Shown here piece after piece: positions 26,146 to 36,293 of a stretch of 64,000 bases of DNA. This DNA comes from Clostridium estertheticum (GTDB lineage: Bacteria > Bacillota > Clostridia > Clostridiales > Clostridiaceae), in assembly GCF_011065935.2 (NCBI RefSeq), contig NZ_JAAMNH020000001.1, positions 393,001 to 457,000 on the forward strand, in the 5' to 3' direction. Under the pieces are notes generated by a model. That model saw nothing but the letters and a program-made list of their open reading frames with translations. It searched no databases and was not told where the DNA came from. The number at the start of each line of letters is the position of its first letter. The first letter of the stretch is position 1. Made by a program: the position numbers and the translations under genes.

Positions 26146-26634
26146 TTATAAAATTATATCTAAAAGTTCTTGTTCAATAATGGAATTATATTTTCCTAGC
26201 CTATAATCATTAACCAAAATTTTCTTTTCTTCAATTTTCAATGGAATCATTTTTTCAAATAGTTCTTTTGGAAACTCTACATAAGCGCCCTTTGGATTCA
26301 TTTCACTATCAAAAGTTATAATAGTTGGAATCCGAGTAGCTCCGGTGTATTCTTCTAAAAAGTTTTCGTAACCACTTTTAGGAAAACAATATACGTTTAT
26401 CTTTTTATTTTCCTGCGCCATTCTTTTAATGAAGGGTAGTGTAACAATGCAATCAGGGCAGTATCCTTCAGAAAAAACTGCTACATTAACAATGGAGGTT
26501 AAATCCCGCAGAGATTCTTTAGTGCCTGAAGACAAAGTAGTAGAATTATAGGTTATAAGTTGTATGTCACCATAATCTAGTTTGGATTTTTCTAAATACT
26601 CCTCAAAAGTTATACCATTTGATAAGTTTATCAT
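26146..26634 (-). CDS. Thioredoxin-family protein
   Basis: The 162-residue protein has a thioredoxin fold with the redox motif CPDC in FSEGYCPDCIVTLPFIKR and the cis-proline region TRIPTIITFD. It has no signal peptide, so it acts in the cytoplasm. It resembles the stand-alone thioredoxin-like proteins of bacilli and clostridia annotated as possible reductases; the partner is unknown. The start is set at ATG 26634 because AGTAGGG lies nine bases before it; the ATG at 26643 is too close to that site. Confidence 0.8.
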   Translation of the reverse strand: MINLSNGITFEEYLEKSKLDYGDIQLITYNSTTLSSGTKESLRDLTSIVNVAVFSEGYCPDCIVTLPFIKRMAQENKKINVYCFPKSGYENFLEEYTGATRIPTIITFDSEMNPKGAYVEFPKELFEKMIPLKIEEKKILVNDYRLGKYNSIIEQELLDIIL

Positions 26635-26691
26635 AATTAACATCCCTACTTTCAGTGAAATTATTGATTCTAATTCTATAATTTAATAATA

Positions 26692-26757
26692 AGGCACATG
26701 AAAACAAATAACAAGTCAAATACACTTCTACTGACTTCTTATTTGTTTCATGTGCCT
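26692..26757 (-). terminator. Long hairpin terminator of the hemolysin III-type gene
   Basis: A near-perfect 26-base stem, from AGGCACATGAAA (26692) to TTTCATGTGCCT (ending 26757), with inner AAGTCA/TGACTT. It lies directly after the stop of the minus-strand gene at 26771. Confidence 0.75.
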
Positions 26758-26770
26758 ATATATTATGAAG

Positions 26771-27424
26771 CTACTTAATGTACATTATGTACTTAAACAT
26801 AAGTACATAAAGACAAAGACTGCCGAGCATTATAAAAATATGAAATATTTCGTGAAATCCAAAAAGCTTAAGATTTATTTTGGGCCATTTAGTAGCATAT
26901 ATAACACCACCTATAGTATAAAAGAGACCACCAGCCAGTAGCCATATAAAGCCACCTAAGGAGATAGCTTTTATTATAGGTACAATAGCAAAAATGGAAA
27001 TCCAACCCATTAGAATGTAAAATCCAGTGGATAACCACCTAGGGGCGTCAAACCAAGCAATCTTAAGTATAATTCCTATAAGTGCCAGAAGCCAAATAGC
27101 TAAGAAAAGTGTGGTTCCCATGGTGCCTTTCAAAGCAATTAAACATATAGGAGTATATGTTCCTGCAATTAGAACGTATATCATAGAATGGTCTACTCTT
27201 CTAAGTACTTTTATAACCTTTTTTGAAGATGTGGATTTATGATAGATTGAACTTGCGCAGTAAAGTAATATAGAGCTTACTCCAAACACTGAAAGGACAA
27301 TAGTATTATATGCGTTTGTTGTGTTTAAAGAATATTTAATTAATAGTATTAATGCTATTACGGATAAAAAGGCACCAACTAAATGTGTAATGCTGCTTAC
27401 TGGTTCTCTAAATTTTGATAACAA
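26771..27424 (-). CDS. Hemolysin III / PAQR-family membrane protein
   Basis: The 217-residue protein with seven membrane segments belongs to the HlyIII/YqfA branch of the PAQR family. Typical motifs: EPVSSITHLVGA near the N-terminus, YHKSTSSKKVIKVLRRVDHSMIYVLIAGTYTP in pieces, and HEIFHIFIMLGS at the C-terminal end, whose His and Asp residues form the conserved metal site. Despite the name, a haemolytic role is doubtful; a membrane-fluidity or hydrolase role is more likely. The start is a TTG at 27424, eight bases after GGAG; the GTG at 27433 lies inside the ribosome binding site. Confidence 0.88.
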   Translation of the reverse strand: MLSKFREPVSSITHLVGAFLSVIALILLIKYSLNTTNAYNTIVLSVFGVSSILLYCASSIYHKSTSSKKVIKVLRRVDHSMIYVLIAGTYTPICLIALKGTMGTTLFLAIWLLALIGIILKIAWFDAPRWLSTGFYILMGWISIFAIVPIIKAISLGGFIWLLAGGLFYTIGGVIYATKWPKINLKLFGFHEIFHIFIMLGSLCLYVLMFKYIMYIK

Positions 27425-27565
27425 AGGGATCACTCCTTCTAATTTATAATTTTTTACTTATAGGTAATAATATAAAAGACAAAGACAAAGCTCTTTGTGG
27501 TAATTACTTATTAAAAATAGGGTATCCAGTTATGAAAAACCTATACATAGTTTTTATAACTACGT

Positions 27566-27593
27566 TTGACATATATTAATACTACAATATAAA
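27566..27593 (+). promoter_or_regulatory. Promoter for the DUF1836 gene
   Basis: TTGACA (27566-27571), 16-base spacer, TATAAA (27588-27593). It implies a 5' UTR of about 200 bases. Within it AGTAGTT/AACTACT forms a small hairpin near 27713-27732; nothing else is recognised in 27434-27800. Confidence 0.6.
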
Positions 27594-27800
27594 ACAATAA
27601 ATATCAATAATGAAATTATCCATATTTATACTGAATTTGGGCAATGATTTAAATTATTATTAAATTGCAACCTGTAGCTCATGAATGCTACAAATACAAT
27701 AAAAGAATATGAGTAGTTAATAAAAACTACTAATAATAGATTAAGTTTAATTGTAGATTACTAGTAATTAATGCTATATAATAAAGGTGAGGTGAAGCAA

Positions 27801-28391
27801 ATGGATTATAACAAGGAAAGTTTAGATAAATTAGTAGAAGAGATTATAGGAACAAAAGATATTACGTTAATGGAAATACCTTGCGTAGATTTATATATGG
27901 ATCAAGTTACAACTTTCTTTAATGAAAAGCTTGGAAGTCTTAAAAGAAATGACGAAGATAAAATTCTTACAAAAACTATGATTAATAACTATACTAAAGG
28001 TAAAGTATTGATGCCAGCAAAAAATAAGAAATATACTAATGATCATATGATACTGTTGATGCTTATCTATGATTTAAAGCAGACTATATCAATTAGTGAT
28101 ATTAATACAATATTTGATTCTATTATTGATATAAAAGCGCCAAAGGGTACGAGTACTTCATTAGAAAATTTATATAACAATTTTTTAGACATCAAAGAAG
28201 TTCAAAATCAAAATTTTGTAAGTGATATAGGTAAAGATACTGAATTTATAAAAGGTAGAATTAAAGAAATGGGAAAAAAAGATGGAGAGTTAATAGAATT
28301 AATATTAATGGTATTGCTACTTATTAATAAAGCTAATATGCAAAAGAGAATGGCAGAAAAATTAATTGATAATTTTTTGAATAAAAAATAA
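27801..28391 (+). CDS. DUF1836 domain protein, probable regulator
   Basis: The 196-residue cytoplasmic protein matches the DUF1836 family: YMDQVTTFFNEKLG, LTKTMINNYTKGKVLMPAKNKKYTNDHMI and a helical C-terminal half. The middle segment looks like a MerR/HTH-type DNA-binding helix pair (TKTMINNYTKGKV). Family members are thought to be transcriptional regulators, but no target is established. The start is ATG 27801 behind GAGGTGA; an upstream ATG at 27771 lies ahead of this site. Confidence 0.82.
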   Translation: MDYNKESLDKLVEEIIGTKDITLMEIPCVDLYMDQVTTFFNEKLGSLKRNDEDKILTKTMINNYTKGKVLMPAKNKKYTNDHMILLMLIYDLKQTISISDINTIFDSIIDIKAPKGTSTSLENLYNNFLDIKEVQNQNFVSDIGKDTEFIKGRIKEMGKKDGELIELILMVLLLINKANMQKRMAEKLIDNFLNKK

Positions 28392-28523
28392 TAAAATTTT
28401 TATTATATAGTTTATGAAATGTCTTATTATCAATGTTTAAGATTTCAACTTATTGTAGTATAATGTAAACGGTACACAATAAAGAAATTTAAATAGATAG
28501 ATAAAAAATAAGGAGATGAGCAT

Positions 28524-29750
28524 ATGTCAAAAGTTGTAGAAAAATTTTTAAAATATGTAAGCTATGATACTAAATCTGATGAGGAATCAACTACTGTTCC
28601 AAGTACAACAGGTCAAATGATACTTGGCGAGGAATTGGTTAAAGATTTAAAGGAAATGGGTATACAAGATGCAAGTATAGATGAAAATGGATATATAATG
28701 GCAACGATTCCGTCTAATGTAGAAAAAGATATACCAACAATAGGATTTATAGCCCATATGGATACTTCACCAGATATGTCTGGAAATAACGTTAATCCTA
28801 AATTTGCTTACAACTATGATGGAAAAGACATAGTATTAAATGAGGAAAACAAAATAATACTATCCCCAAAGGATTTTCCAGAGCTCAAGAATTACATAGG
28901 GAAAACTCTTATAACTACAGATGGAACTACCTTACTCGGAGCTGATGATAAAGCAGGAATTTCTGAAATAATGGCGACTGTAGAGTATATAATGGAAAAT
29001 CCTAAGTTTCTACATGGAAAGATTCGTATTGGATTCACACCTGATGAAGAAGTAGGCCGGGGGGCAGATATTTTTGATGTTAAAAAATTTGCAGCAGATT
29101 TTGCATACACTATAGATGGAGGAACTATTGGGGAGTTAGAGTATGAAAATTTTAATGCTGCATCAGCAAAAATTTCTATTCATGGAAGAAATGTTCATCC
29201 AGGATCAGCAAAAGGAAAAATGATTCACTCTACACTTATAGCAAATGAATTGGTGAATTCACTACCACCAAATGAGACACCAGCTACTACAGAAGGCTAT
29301 GAAGGGTTTTATCATTTAATTTCCCTTAATGGAGAGGTTGAAGAAACAAAACTTCAATATATTATAAGAGATTTTAATAGTGAAAGTTATGAAAATAGAA
29401 AAACATTTATCAAAAATATAGTAGATACACTAAACGAAAAATATGGTAACGGCACTGTTGAAATAGAAATTAAGGATCAATATTTTAATATGAAAGAAAA
29501 AATAGAGCCAGTTAAACATATTGTAGATACAGCCTTTTTAGCTATGAAACAAGTAGGAGTAAATCCTATAATGGTACCTATTAGAGGTGGTACAGATGGT
29601 GCAAGGCTTTCCTTTATGGGGCTTCCTACACCAAATATATTCACAGGGGGACATAATTTCCATGGTAAATATGAATTCATACCTACATTTGCGATGGAAA
29701 AAGCTGTTGATGTAATACTTAAAATAGTTGAGTTATATGCTAGTAAATAA
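28524..29750 (+). CDS. pepT: Peptidase T (tripeptide aminopeptidase)
   Basis: The 408-residue M20 metallopeptidase removes the N-terminal residue from tripeptides in the cytoplasm. Zinc-site motifs are present: [14 protein letters not shown] (His), [12 protein letters not shown] (bridging Asp), [12 protein letters not shown] (Glu pair) and [15 protein letters not shown]; the C-terminal [13 protein letters not shown] supplies the last His. Length equals the standard PepT. AAGGAGATGAG precedes the ATG. It fits with peptide-based growth of an amino-acid fermenter. Confidence 0.96.
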   Translation: MSKVVEKFLKYVSYDTKSDEESTTVPSTTGQMILGEELVKDLKEMGIQDASIDENGYIMATIPSNVEKDIPTIGFIAHMDTSPDMSGNNVNPKFAYNYDGKDIVLNEENKIILSPKDFPELKNYIGKTLITTDGTTLLGADDKAGISEIMATVEYIMENPKFLHGKIRIGFTPDEEVGRGADIFDVKKFAADFAYTIDGGTIGELEYENFNAASAKISIHGRNVHPGSAKGKMIHSTLIANELVNSLPPNETPATTEGYEGFYHLISLNGEVEETKLQYIIRDFNSESYENRKTFIKNIVDTLNEKYGNGTVEIEIKDQYFNMKEKIEPVKHIVDTAFLAMKQVGVNPIMVPIRGGTDGARLSFMGLPTPNIFTGGHNFHGKYEFIPTFAMEKAVDVILKIVELYASK

Positions 29751-29822
29751 TACAAAAGTGCCCTCACAAGAATATAGGTAATATTAAGATCAATAATTCG
29801 ATGGTAAATTGAGTTTGAATAG

Positions 29823-29860
29823 TGAAATCCTTATAATTTTATATAAGGATTTCATTATTT
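29823..29860 (+). terminator. Terminator after pepT
   Basis: TGAAATCCTTATA (29823-29835) pairs with TATAAGGATTTCA (29842-29854), followed by TTATTTTTTTT. Between here and 30126 the DNA is AT-rich; a TTGACA at 29959 is seen without a convincing -10. Confidence 0.9.
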
Positions 29861-30126
29861 TTTTTATAAATATGAATAGTTGTCTATACTAATTAAAGTA
29901 TAAATAATAGTGGAGTGTTTAAAAAAATATAATATTTATTAAAAGTTTGTTAATAAGTTTGACACTAAACTGTAACATAGAAGTCTTAATATATGCTTAA
30001 AGGTAAAATAAAAACAGAAATTGAAAAAGGTATATAAATATCCTATTTAATATAACTTACAAGTATATAAACTATAATAACTTTCACATGCTTACAGAAA
30101 CCAAATTTAATAAGGAGGGAAATAAT

Positions 30127-31479
30127 ATGAACGAAAATAATAATAATGATAAAAATGAAACAAATGAAAACAATGAAAATATGAATAATGAAGTAATAAA
30201 TGAAAATGAAGTAATAAATGAAAATGAAGTAATAAATGAAAATGAAGTAATAAATGAAAATGAAATTGCTAGTGAGAATATAAATGGCTCACAGGAGAAT
30301 ATCAATGACGCGCAGGAAAATATAAATTACACTGAATTAAATGATAAAAAGGTTAAAAAAGATGGAGGTGGCATGAGAAAAAGAATAGTTTCATATATAC
30401 TAGTAGGTGTAATATGTTCTACACTTGGTGGTGTAGGTGCTGCTGTTGTTACAATGAATATGATGAAAAATACAAGTAGTAGTACTGTTACTAGTGCACC
30501 AAAAGCGACTACTACAAAGAGTGCTAGCGATACAAAAGCAAAGCTCATAACTTCTAATAGTACAGAAAATTTAACTGTACCTGAAATTGTAAAAAAGGTA
30601 AGTCCAGCAGTAGTTGCAATTTCTACTAGTAATGCTACATCAAATAGCACTGGTAGAGGTCAGTCAGCTCCGCAAGAAGGTGTAGGTACTGGGATTATAT
30701 TTAATCAAGATGGATACATTCTAACAAATTATCATGTTATTAGCGGAGCACGAACAATTAAAGTTTTGCTTAGCGATGGAAAAGAAGTTTCTGCAAAAGT
30801 GGTTAATTATGATGCTGCGTCGGATGTAGCTGTAATTAAATTAGCAGACAATACTAAAGTGCCAGGTGTGGCTGAATTTGGAGATTCTGATATGCTTCAA
30901 GTGGGAGAAGCGGTAGTAGCAATTGGAAATCCTCTTGGAAAAGAATTCCTTGCATCAGTTACTACAGGAGTTGTTAGTGCAGTTAATAGACAAGTAAGTA
31001 TTGAAAATAAAGATCTTAAATTTATTCAAACAGATGCAGCCATTAATCCAGGGAATAGTGGTGGACCACTTGTGAATACAAAGGGTCAAGTTATAGGGAT
31101 AAATACTGCTAAAATAAGTGTTGAGGGTGTAGAAGGACTGGGCTTTGCAATACCAATTAATACAGTAAACCCTAAAATGGATGCTTTACTTAAACCAGTT
31201 CTCAGTATAGGAATTTCTTGTAAAGACGTAACTGCAGATATTTCAAAGGATTACAATATTCCGGTAGGAGTATATGTTTCACAAATTACAGAGTTTAGTG
31301 CGGCAGAAAAGGCAGGTATAGTACCTGGGGATATTATTGTACAGTTTGATGGACAAACAATTAAAACTGTGGATGAACTAAATAAGATTAAAGGTACACA
31401 TAAAGCCGGTGATGTAGTTAAAGTAGAATTAGTTAGAAATGGCAAGACGATGAAACTGAATCTAACACTCTCTGTTTAA
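30127..31479 (+). CDS. HtrA/DegP-like membrane-anchored serine protease
   Basis: The 450-residue S1C protease has an Asn/Glu-rich cytoplasmic N-terminus (1-72), one membrane helix (about 86-109), a Ser/Thr linker, a trypsin-like domain with the triad His203 (TNYHVISG), Asp233 (ASDVAVIKL) and Ser311 (GNSGGPL), and a C-terminal PDZ domain (about 360-448). It should degrade or refold damaged proteins outside the membrane. The start is ATG 30127 behind AGGAGGG; an ATG at 30088 lies before it. The N-terminal region holds four perfect copies of an 18-bp repeat. Confidence 0.93.
   Translation: MNENNNNDKNETNENNENMNNEVINENEVINENEVINENEVINENEIASENINGSQENINDAQENINYTELNDKKVKKDGGGMRKRIVSYILVGVICSTLGGVGAAVVTMNMMKNTSSSTVTSAPKATTTKSASDTKAKLITSNSTENLTVPEIVKKVSPAVVAISTSNATSNSTGRGQSAPQEGVGTGIIFNQDGYILTNYHVISGARTIKVLLSDGKEVSAKVVNYDAASDVAVIKLADNTKVPGVAEFGDSDMLQVGEAVVAIGNPLGKEFLASVTTGVVSAVNRQVSIENKDLKFIQTDAAINPGNSGGPLVNTKGQVIGINTAKISVEGVEGLGFAIPINTVNPKMDALLKPVLSIGISCKDVTADISKDYNIPVGVYVSQITEFSAAEKAGIVPGDIIVQFDGQTIKTVDELNKIKGTHKAGDVVKVELVRNGKTMKLNLTLSV
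30190..30261 (+). repeat. Four perfect 18-bp tandem repeats in htrA
   Basis: The unit GAAGTAATAAATGAAAAT is present four times without change and encodes EVINEN. The unit is a multiple of three, so copy-number change alters tail length without frameshift. Confidence 0.95.
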
Positions 31480-31482
31480 ATC

Positions 31483-31517
31483 AAAGCCACTTGGCGCACT
31501 ATGCGCCAAGTGGCTTT
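31483..31517 (+). terminator. Bidirectional terminator between htrA and fbp
   Basis: AAAGCCACTTGGCGCA (31483-31498) pairs fully with TGCGCCAAGTGGCTTT (31502-31517) around CTA. Confidence 0.9.
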
Positions 31518-31526
31518 AATGTTATT

Positions 31527-33527
31527 TTATAGGGTTACCCTTTGTTCTTTAATAAGACCTTTTCTATAGGCTGTAAGAAGTAGCTCTAAATCTTTAATTT
31601 GATCTTTAATTTCAAAGCCAACATCTGTATCGGTTACGCGTATACGATTTGTAGATTTTTCTAAAACTATAGTAGACGAAAGAATATCAACACCTTCATC
31701 AATAGCTTTTTGAGTAGATTCAAAGGGTGCATGGGACGCTAAAAGCAATCCATAGGAATTATAAATAAGCGTATATCCTGCTATGCCTGTTTCTGGTTGG
31801 TAGGCCTTAGAAAAACCACCATCAATAACTAAGAGTTTACCATTAGCTTTTATAGGGCTCTCACCTTGTTTAGTCTTTACTGGAACGTGGCCATTTATAA
31901 TGTGTGAATCATTGGGGTTTAATCCAAATTCATACAATATATTATTACATATTGTTTCATCATCTCTATAGCTATAATAAGGATTCTTAATTTCTTTATG
32001 AGTACTTTTGTCATTTATAAAATATCTCTCAAAGGTAGTCATTTTATCTTTTCCAAATAGTGGAGAATTAGATCCACACCACAAATACCATATGGAATCC
32101 AGAGCGTAGAGCTTAGATTCTGAATTGGCTTTTCCAAAGTAGGCTTCTCTCGCTATTCTTTCAGTTCTATCTATATATGATTTTCCACTATAAGTAACAT
32201 TATCTATTTTCATTTTCTTAAAACTTCCATCTTGGTTTAATGCGATACATCCGTGATAAAGCAAATTGGAGTTGTACTTTAAGTACATACTACCTTTAGA
32301 ATATAGAAAACGTACATGTTTTTGAAGCTTTTCGCTATTTGAGAAAGAAGATTTAAGTTTGTCTACAAGTTCACTTTCCTCCTGAGTTAATTTATATGGG
32401 TCAGTAGGGTCTATAGTTGGAAAATTAGTATCATTTAGTGTATATTCTTTTTCATCAATACTTATGGTACCCTTTTCATAATCTATTTTATGGAGAAGTA
32501 ATCTGTTTTGCATTTCATAATTAGGACATCTTTTTATTATGGCGCCTTCAAGTTTAAATTGAATTATAGAAATGGCTTTATGCATTTGGGACATTAAATT
32601 AAGGTCGTTTTCTCTATAATTATTTTCAAGTAAAACTTTGGGTTTAAAGGATCTGCAAGGGTCATCTTTATAAAAATCTAAAGCGAAGGTTGCAAGGGGC
32701 AATAAGTTTATACCATAACCCTCCTCCACAGTATCTAAATTTGCATACCTGGTTGAAATACGAAGAACGTTAGCAATGCAACTTTCAGAGCCAGCAGCTG
32801 CTCCCATCCAAAGTATATCGTGGTTACCCCACTGTATATCAATAGAATGGTAGTGCATAAGAGTATCTAAGATTATGTGTGCTCCAGGTCCTCTATCATA
32901 AATATCCCCTAAAATATGAAGTCTATCTATAGTAAGCCTTTGAATTAGGTTTGAAATAGCAACTATAAATTCTTTAGCTCTGCCAATTTTAATTATGGTT
33001 TGAATAATTCCATTGTAATACTCCTGTTTATTAAAAGTGTTCTGCTGCTCGTGAAGTAATTCCTCAATAATGTATGCAAAATCTGGAGGTAGTGCTTTTC
33101 TAACTTTAGATCTAGTATATTTAGAGGATATGGTTCTACAAATTTTAATAAGCTTATGAAGGGTAATTTTGTACCAATCGTCTATATCAGATTCTTCTCT
33201 AAGTGCTAGGTCTAACTTTTGTTCCGGATAATATATAATGGTTGCTAGTTCTTTTTTTTCAATTTCTCTAAGTGAATTACCAAAAATATCGTTAATCTTT
33301 CGTTTGATTACTCCAGAGGCATTCCTAAGAACATGAGTAAAAGATTCATATTCACCATGAATATCTGTAAGAAAATGCTCAGTGCCCTTAGGTAAATTTA
33401 AAATAGCTTGTAAATTTATGATTTCCGTACAAGCATCTGGAATTGTAGGATACTTGCTAGCCAATAACTCTAGATATCTCAAATCTTCTTCTATAGTATC
33501 AATGGGCGTCTCACAAGAAAATATCAT
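31527..33527 (-). CDS. fbp: Fructose-1,6-bisphosphatase, class III
   Basis: The 666-residue enzyme of the class III FBPases of Firmicutes makes fructose 6-phosphate in gluconeogenesis. It has a metallophosphatase core: [15 protein letters not shown] near residue 50, [35 protein letters not shown], and a distal [14 protein letters not shown] with the second histidine. Length matches the family. It starts at ATG behind AAAGGAGAG and is a single-gene unit. Upstream, GTGTAGC/GCTACAC (about 33563-33590) forms an inverted repeat in the divergent intergenic region. Confidence 0.95.
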   Translation of the reverse strand: MIFSCETPIDTIEEDLRYLELLASKYPTIPDACTEIINLQAILNLPKGTEHFLTDIHGEYESFTHVLRNASGVIKRKINDIFGNSLREIEKKELATIIYYPEQKLDLALREESDIDDWYKITLHKLIKICRTISSKYTRSKVRKALPPDFAYIIEELLHEQQNTFNKQEYYNGIIQTIIKIGRAKEFIVAISNLIQRLTIDRLHILGDIYDRGPGAHIILDTLMHYHSIDIQWGNHDILWMGAAAGSESCIANVLRISTRYANLDTVEEGYGINLLPLATFALDFYKDDPCRSFKPKVLLENNYRENDLNLMSQMHKAISIIQFKLEGAIIKRCPNYEMQNRLLLHKIDYEKGTISIDEKEYTLNDTNFPTIDPTDPYKLTQEESELVDKLKSSFSNSEKLQKHVRFLYSKGSMYLKYNSNLLYHGCIALNQDGSFKKMKIDNVTYSGKSYIDRTERIAREAYFGKANSESKLYALDSIWYLWCGSNSPLFGKDKMTTFERYFINDKSTHKEIKNPYYSYRDDETICNNILYEFGLNPNDSHIINGHVPVKTKQGESPIKANGKLLVIDGGFSKAYQPETGIAGYTLIYNSYGLLLASHAPFESTQKAIDEGVDILSSTIVLEKSTNRIRVTDTDVGFEIKDQIKDLELLLTAYRKGLIKEQRVTL

Positions 33528-33664
33528 CCTTGACTCTCCTTTACAATTGCAATAATTTTATTTGTGTAGCTTATTTAATATAAAGGCTACACTTAATATT
33601 ATAATACATTATTATAGAATAGTGTAATATGTAAACGAAATATTTTTTATTTCAATATGGATTA

Positions 33665-33691
33665 TTGACAAAAACACTACAAAAGTATAGT
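33665..33691 (+). promoter_or_regulatory. Promoter of the CoA-binding protein gene
   Basis: TTGACA (33665-33670) and TATAGT (33686-33691) with a 15-base spacer, 48 bases before the start codon. Confidence 0.5.
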
Positions 33692-33738
33692 CTTTAGATA
33701 ATTATTTAAAAAGGAAGTAAATATAGGAGGAATTTTAT

Positions 33739-34137
33739 ATGAAGGATATAAATATTAAAAGTGATGAAATGGTTACAATGAAGAAGTGGGCATTACTTGG
33801 AGCATCACCGGATGAAAGTAAGTTTGGTTATAAAATATTAATGTTACTTAAGAAAAAGGGATATACAGTATATGGTATAAATCCTAAATACGACGAAATA
33901 AATGGAGTTGTGATTTATCATTCATTAAAGGAATTACCAGAAGCGGTAGATGCGGTGAGTGTTATAGTAAATCCAAATATAGCCTTGAATGCTATAGATG
34001 AAATTGCAGAATGTAAAATAGAAAATGTATGGTTTCAACCAGGTTCTTATAATCAAGAAGTTTTAGATAAGGCTAAAAGTAATGAACTAAATATTGTTTT
34101 TCGTGAATGTTTGTATGTAGAATTAGGCCGAATTTAA
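33739..34137 (+). CDS. CoA-binding domain protein (YccU-like)
   Basis: A 132-residue single-domain protein with a Rossmann-like CoA-binding fold: WALLGASPDESKFGYKILM near the N-terminus, GYTVYGINPKYDEINGV, and NVWFQPGSYNQEVLDKAK. It equals the stand-alone CoA_binding_2 family (YccU). Members bind CoA in vitro but have no established reaction. It has AGGAGG before the ATG, its own promoter and its own terminator. Confidence 0.88.
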   Translation: MKDINIKSDEMVTMKKWALLGASPDESKFGYKILMLLKKKGYTVYGINPKYDEINGVVIYHSLKELPEAVDAVSVIVNPNIALNAIDEIAECKIENVWFQPGSYNQEVLDKAKSNELNIVFRECLYVELGRI

Positions 34138-34153
34138 AATTTAAATAAAAAAG

Positions 34154-34212
34154 GTACACTGGTTTACTTAAATATACCCCTTGGGTACATTTTATTCGCC
34201 AGTGTACTTTTT
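34154..34212 (+). terminator. Terminator after the CoA-binding protein gene
   Basis: GTACACTGG (34154-34162) pairs with CCAGTGTAC (34199-34207), with an inner TACCC/GGGTA stem, then TTTTT. Confidence 0.85.
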
Positions 34213-34261
34213 AATATAGTTAATAGTACTGAAGGTGATGACTTAGCTATTGTACAAAATT

Positions 34262-35926
34262 TTATATTTTAGATAATGCATTAGGCTTTTCAAGTAGGAT
34301 ATTAGCCCTATCAATAGCTGCTTCAACATTACTGCAGATATTATCTTTTCCTAACATATCTATAAATCCATACTTCTCAAGAACATTAATAGGGTGTTCT
34401 TGAAGATTTAACATTATTAACTGAGTGTGATGTTTGGTACAAATACCATAAAGCAGCTCTAAAGCATGGTATCCTGTGGCGTCCATAGCTGGTACATTTG
34501 ACATTTTTATAATTAAAATTTTAGTAGGGATCCCTATTTCTCTAATTGCATGCATAAATTTGTCTGCTGCACCAAAAAAGAAAGGCCCATTAATTTCATA
34601 TACAGATACATTTTCTGGAGTTTTTATGCTATCTATAAGCTCTAGTTGGTCTTTGTCTTCATATTCATCAAGAATATATCTCACATCAGAAACATCTGCC
34701 ATTCTTTTCATAAATAGCAATGAGGCGAGAAGTAAGCCTATTCCTATAGCGATTACTAGATCAAAGAATATTGTTAGTGAGAAAGTAACTAAGAGCACTA
34801 AAGCATCACTTTTAGGAGCTTTTAATATTCTTTGGAAAGCTTCCCATTCTCCCATATTGTAAGATACTATAATTAATATTGCGGCCAAAGAAGACATAGG
34901 TATAAGTTTTACATAGGGCATAAATAATACTAATATTATTAATAAAGATAGTGCATGAACTATTCCAGCAATAGGAGTTCTACCACCATTTTTTACATTA
35001 GCTGCAGTTCTTGCTATAGCACCAGTTACAGGGATACCTCCCACAAGGCCAGAACAAATATTAGCAACGCCTTGAGCTACAAGTTCCATGTTAGAACGGT
35101 GCGAACCACCAATCATACCATCAGCTACTACTGCAGATAAAAGCGATTCTATTCCACCTAAAATTGCAATGGTTAGAGCTGGAAGCATTAGCTCTTTTAT
35201 CATAGCAAAAGAAGTATGCGGAAGAGAAATACTAGGCAGTGCACTTGAAATGTTACCGAAACGACTTCCAATAGTTTCTATATTTAAATTAAATATAAGA
35301 GCTATTACAGTAGTTAGAATTATTGCAATAAGCGTTCCTGGAATTTTTTTATTTATTTTAGGCCAAAATATAATTATTAAAAGTGAAAGAATACCAATAC
35401 TCACACTTTGTAAATTTAAAGTATTTAAACTATTAAAATAAGCAACCCATTTAGGAATAAATTCCGAAGGTACAGTTTTCATGGTTAGACCAAAAAAGTC
35501 TTTAATCTGAGTAGAAAAAATAGTAATAGCTATACCACTTGTAAATCCAGTAGTAATTGGGTAAGGAATAAATTTCAGCATTCCACCAAATTTTAGAAGT
35601 CCCATTATTATAAGAAAGAATCCAGCCATTATTGTAGATACTATTAGTCCATCAATTCCAAATTTTGCAATTATTCCAAATACAATAACTACAAAAGCAC
35701 CGGTAGGACCTCCAATTTGAACTCTGCTGCCTCCAAGTAAAGAGACTACAAGGCCACCAACAATTGCTGTATATAATCCTTTTTCAGGTGAGACTCCAGA
35801 TGCTATGGCAAGAGCTATAGCCAAAGGCAAAGCAATAATAGCAACAATGATTCCAGCAACAAAATCTTTTATAAATTGCTCTTTTGAATAGGTTTTTAAA
35901 CAGGTAACTAGTTTTGGTACGAACAT
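34262..35926 (-). CDS. SulP-family anion transporter
   Basis: The 554-residue protein has 10-12 membrane segments (residues about 20-410) and a C-terminal cytoplasmic STAS domain (about 430-540; NVSVYEINGPFFFGAADKF). The SulP signature PLAIALAIASGVSPEKGLYTAIVG near the N-terminus is clear. Family substrates include sulfate and bicarbonate; the sequence alone does not decide. It has GAGGAGTG upstream of ATG and is divergent from the double-MarR regulator, which may control it. Confidence 0.9.
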   Translation of the reverse strand: MFVPKLVTCLKTYSKEQFIKDFVAGIIVAIIALPLAIALAIASGVSPEKGLYTAIVGGLVVSLLGGSRVQIGGPTGAFVVIVFGIIAKFGIDGLIVSTIMAGFFLIIMGLLKFGGMLKFIPYPITTGFTSGIAITIFSTQIKDFFGLTMKTVPSEFIPKWVAYFNSLNTLNLQSVSIGILSLLIIIFWPKINKKIPGTLIAIILTTVIALIFNLNIETIGSRFGNISSALPSISLPHTSFAMIKELMLPALTIAILGGIESLLSAVVADGMIGGSHRSNMELVAQGVANICSGLVGGIPVTGAIARTAANVKNGGRTPIAGIVHALSLLIILVLFMPYVKLIPMSSLAAILIIVSYNMGEWEAFQRILKAPKSDALVLLVTFSLTIFFDLVIAIGIGLLLASLLFMKRMADVSDVRYILDEYEDKDQLELIDSIKTPENVSVYEINGPFFFGAADKFMHAIREIGIPTKILIIKMSNVPAMDATGYHALELLYGICTKHHTQLIMLNLQEHPINVLEKYGFIDMLGKDNICSNVEAAIDRANILLEKPNALSKI

Positions 35927-36070
35927 ATTTTCACTCCTCTATTTAATTAGTATACGAATGTTAAAAATAAAATATTTTCAAGCATAATTTTGCTCGAAGT
36001 TAATTACTTTTAATATTATTTTATTAAAAGTATACTGGTTTGTAAGATTAAAATTTTAAAAACAATAAAG

Positions 36071-36102
36071 TAGTATTTAACTATATATAATATTAAATAC
36101 TA
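36071..36102 (+). promoter_or_regulatory. 10-bp inverted repeat in the SulP/MarR divergent region
   Basis: TAGTATTTAA (36071-36080) and TTAAATACTA (36093-36102) form a perfect inverted repeat with a 12-base spacer. It is a candidate operator for the double-MarR protein. A TATAAT at 36193-36198 lacks a good -35. Nothing else is seen in 35927-36293. Confidence 0.5.
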
Positions 36103-36293
36103 CATATCATGTATAATAATATCATATTTTGCGAAAAAAAACAATTGTCAATATGAATTTTTATAAAAGATAAAATACTTTTGTTGATTTGATATAATAA
36201 TTTTGTTACAATCTATTAAATGTAGACATGCACATGTTAATAATAAACCATATAAATAACAATAACATATAAGGGCACATAAGGGGATAGACT

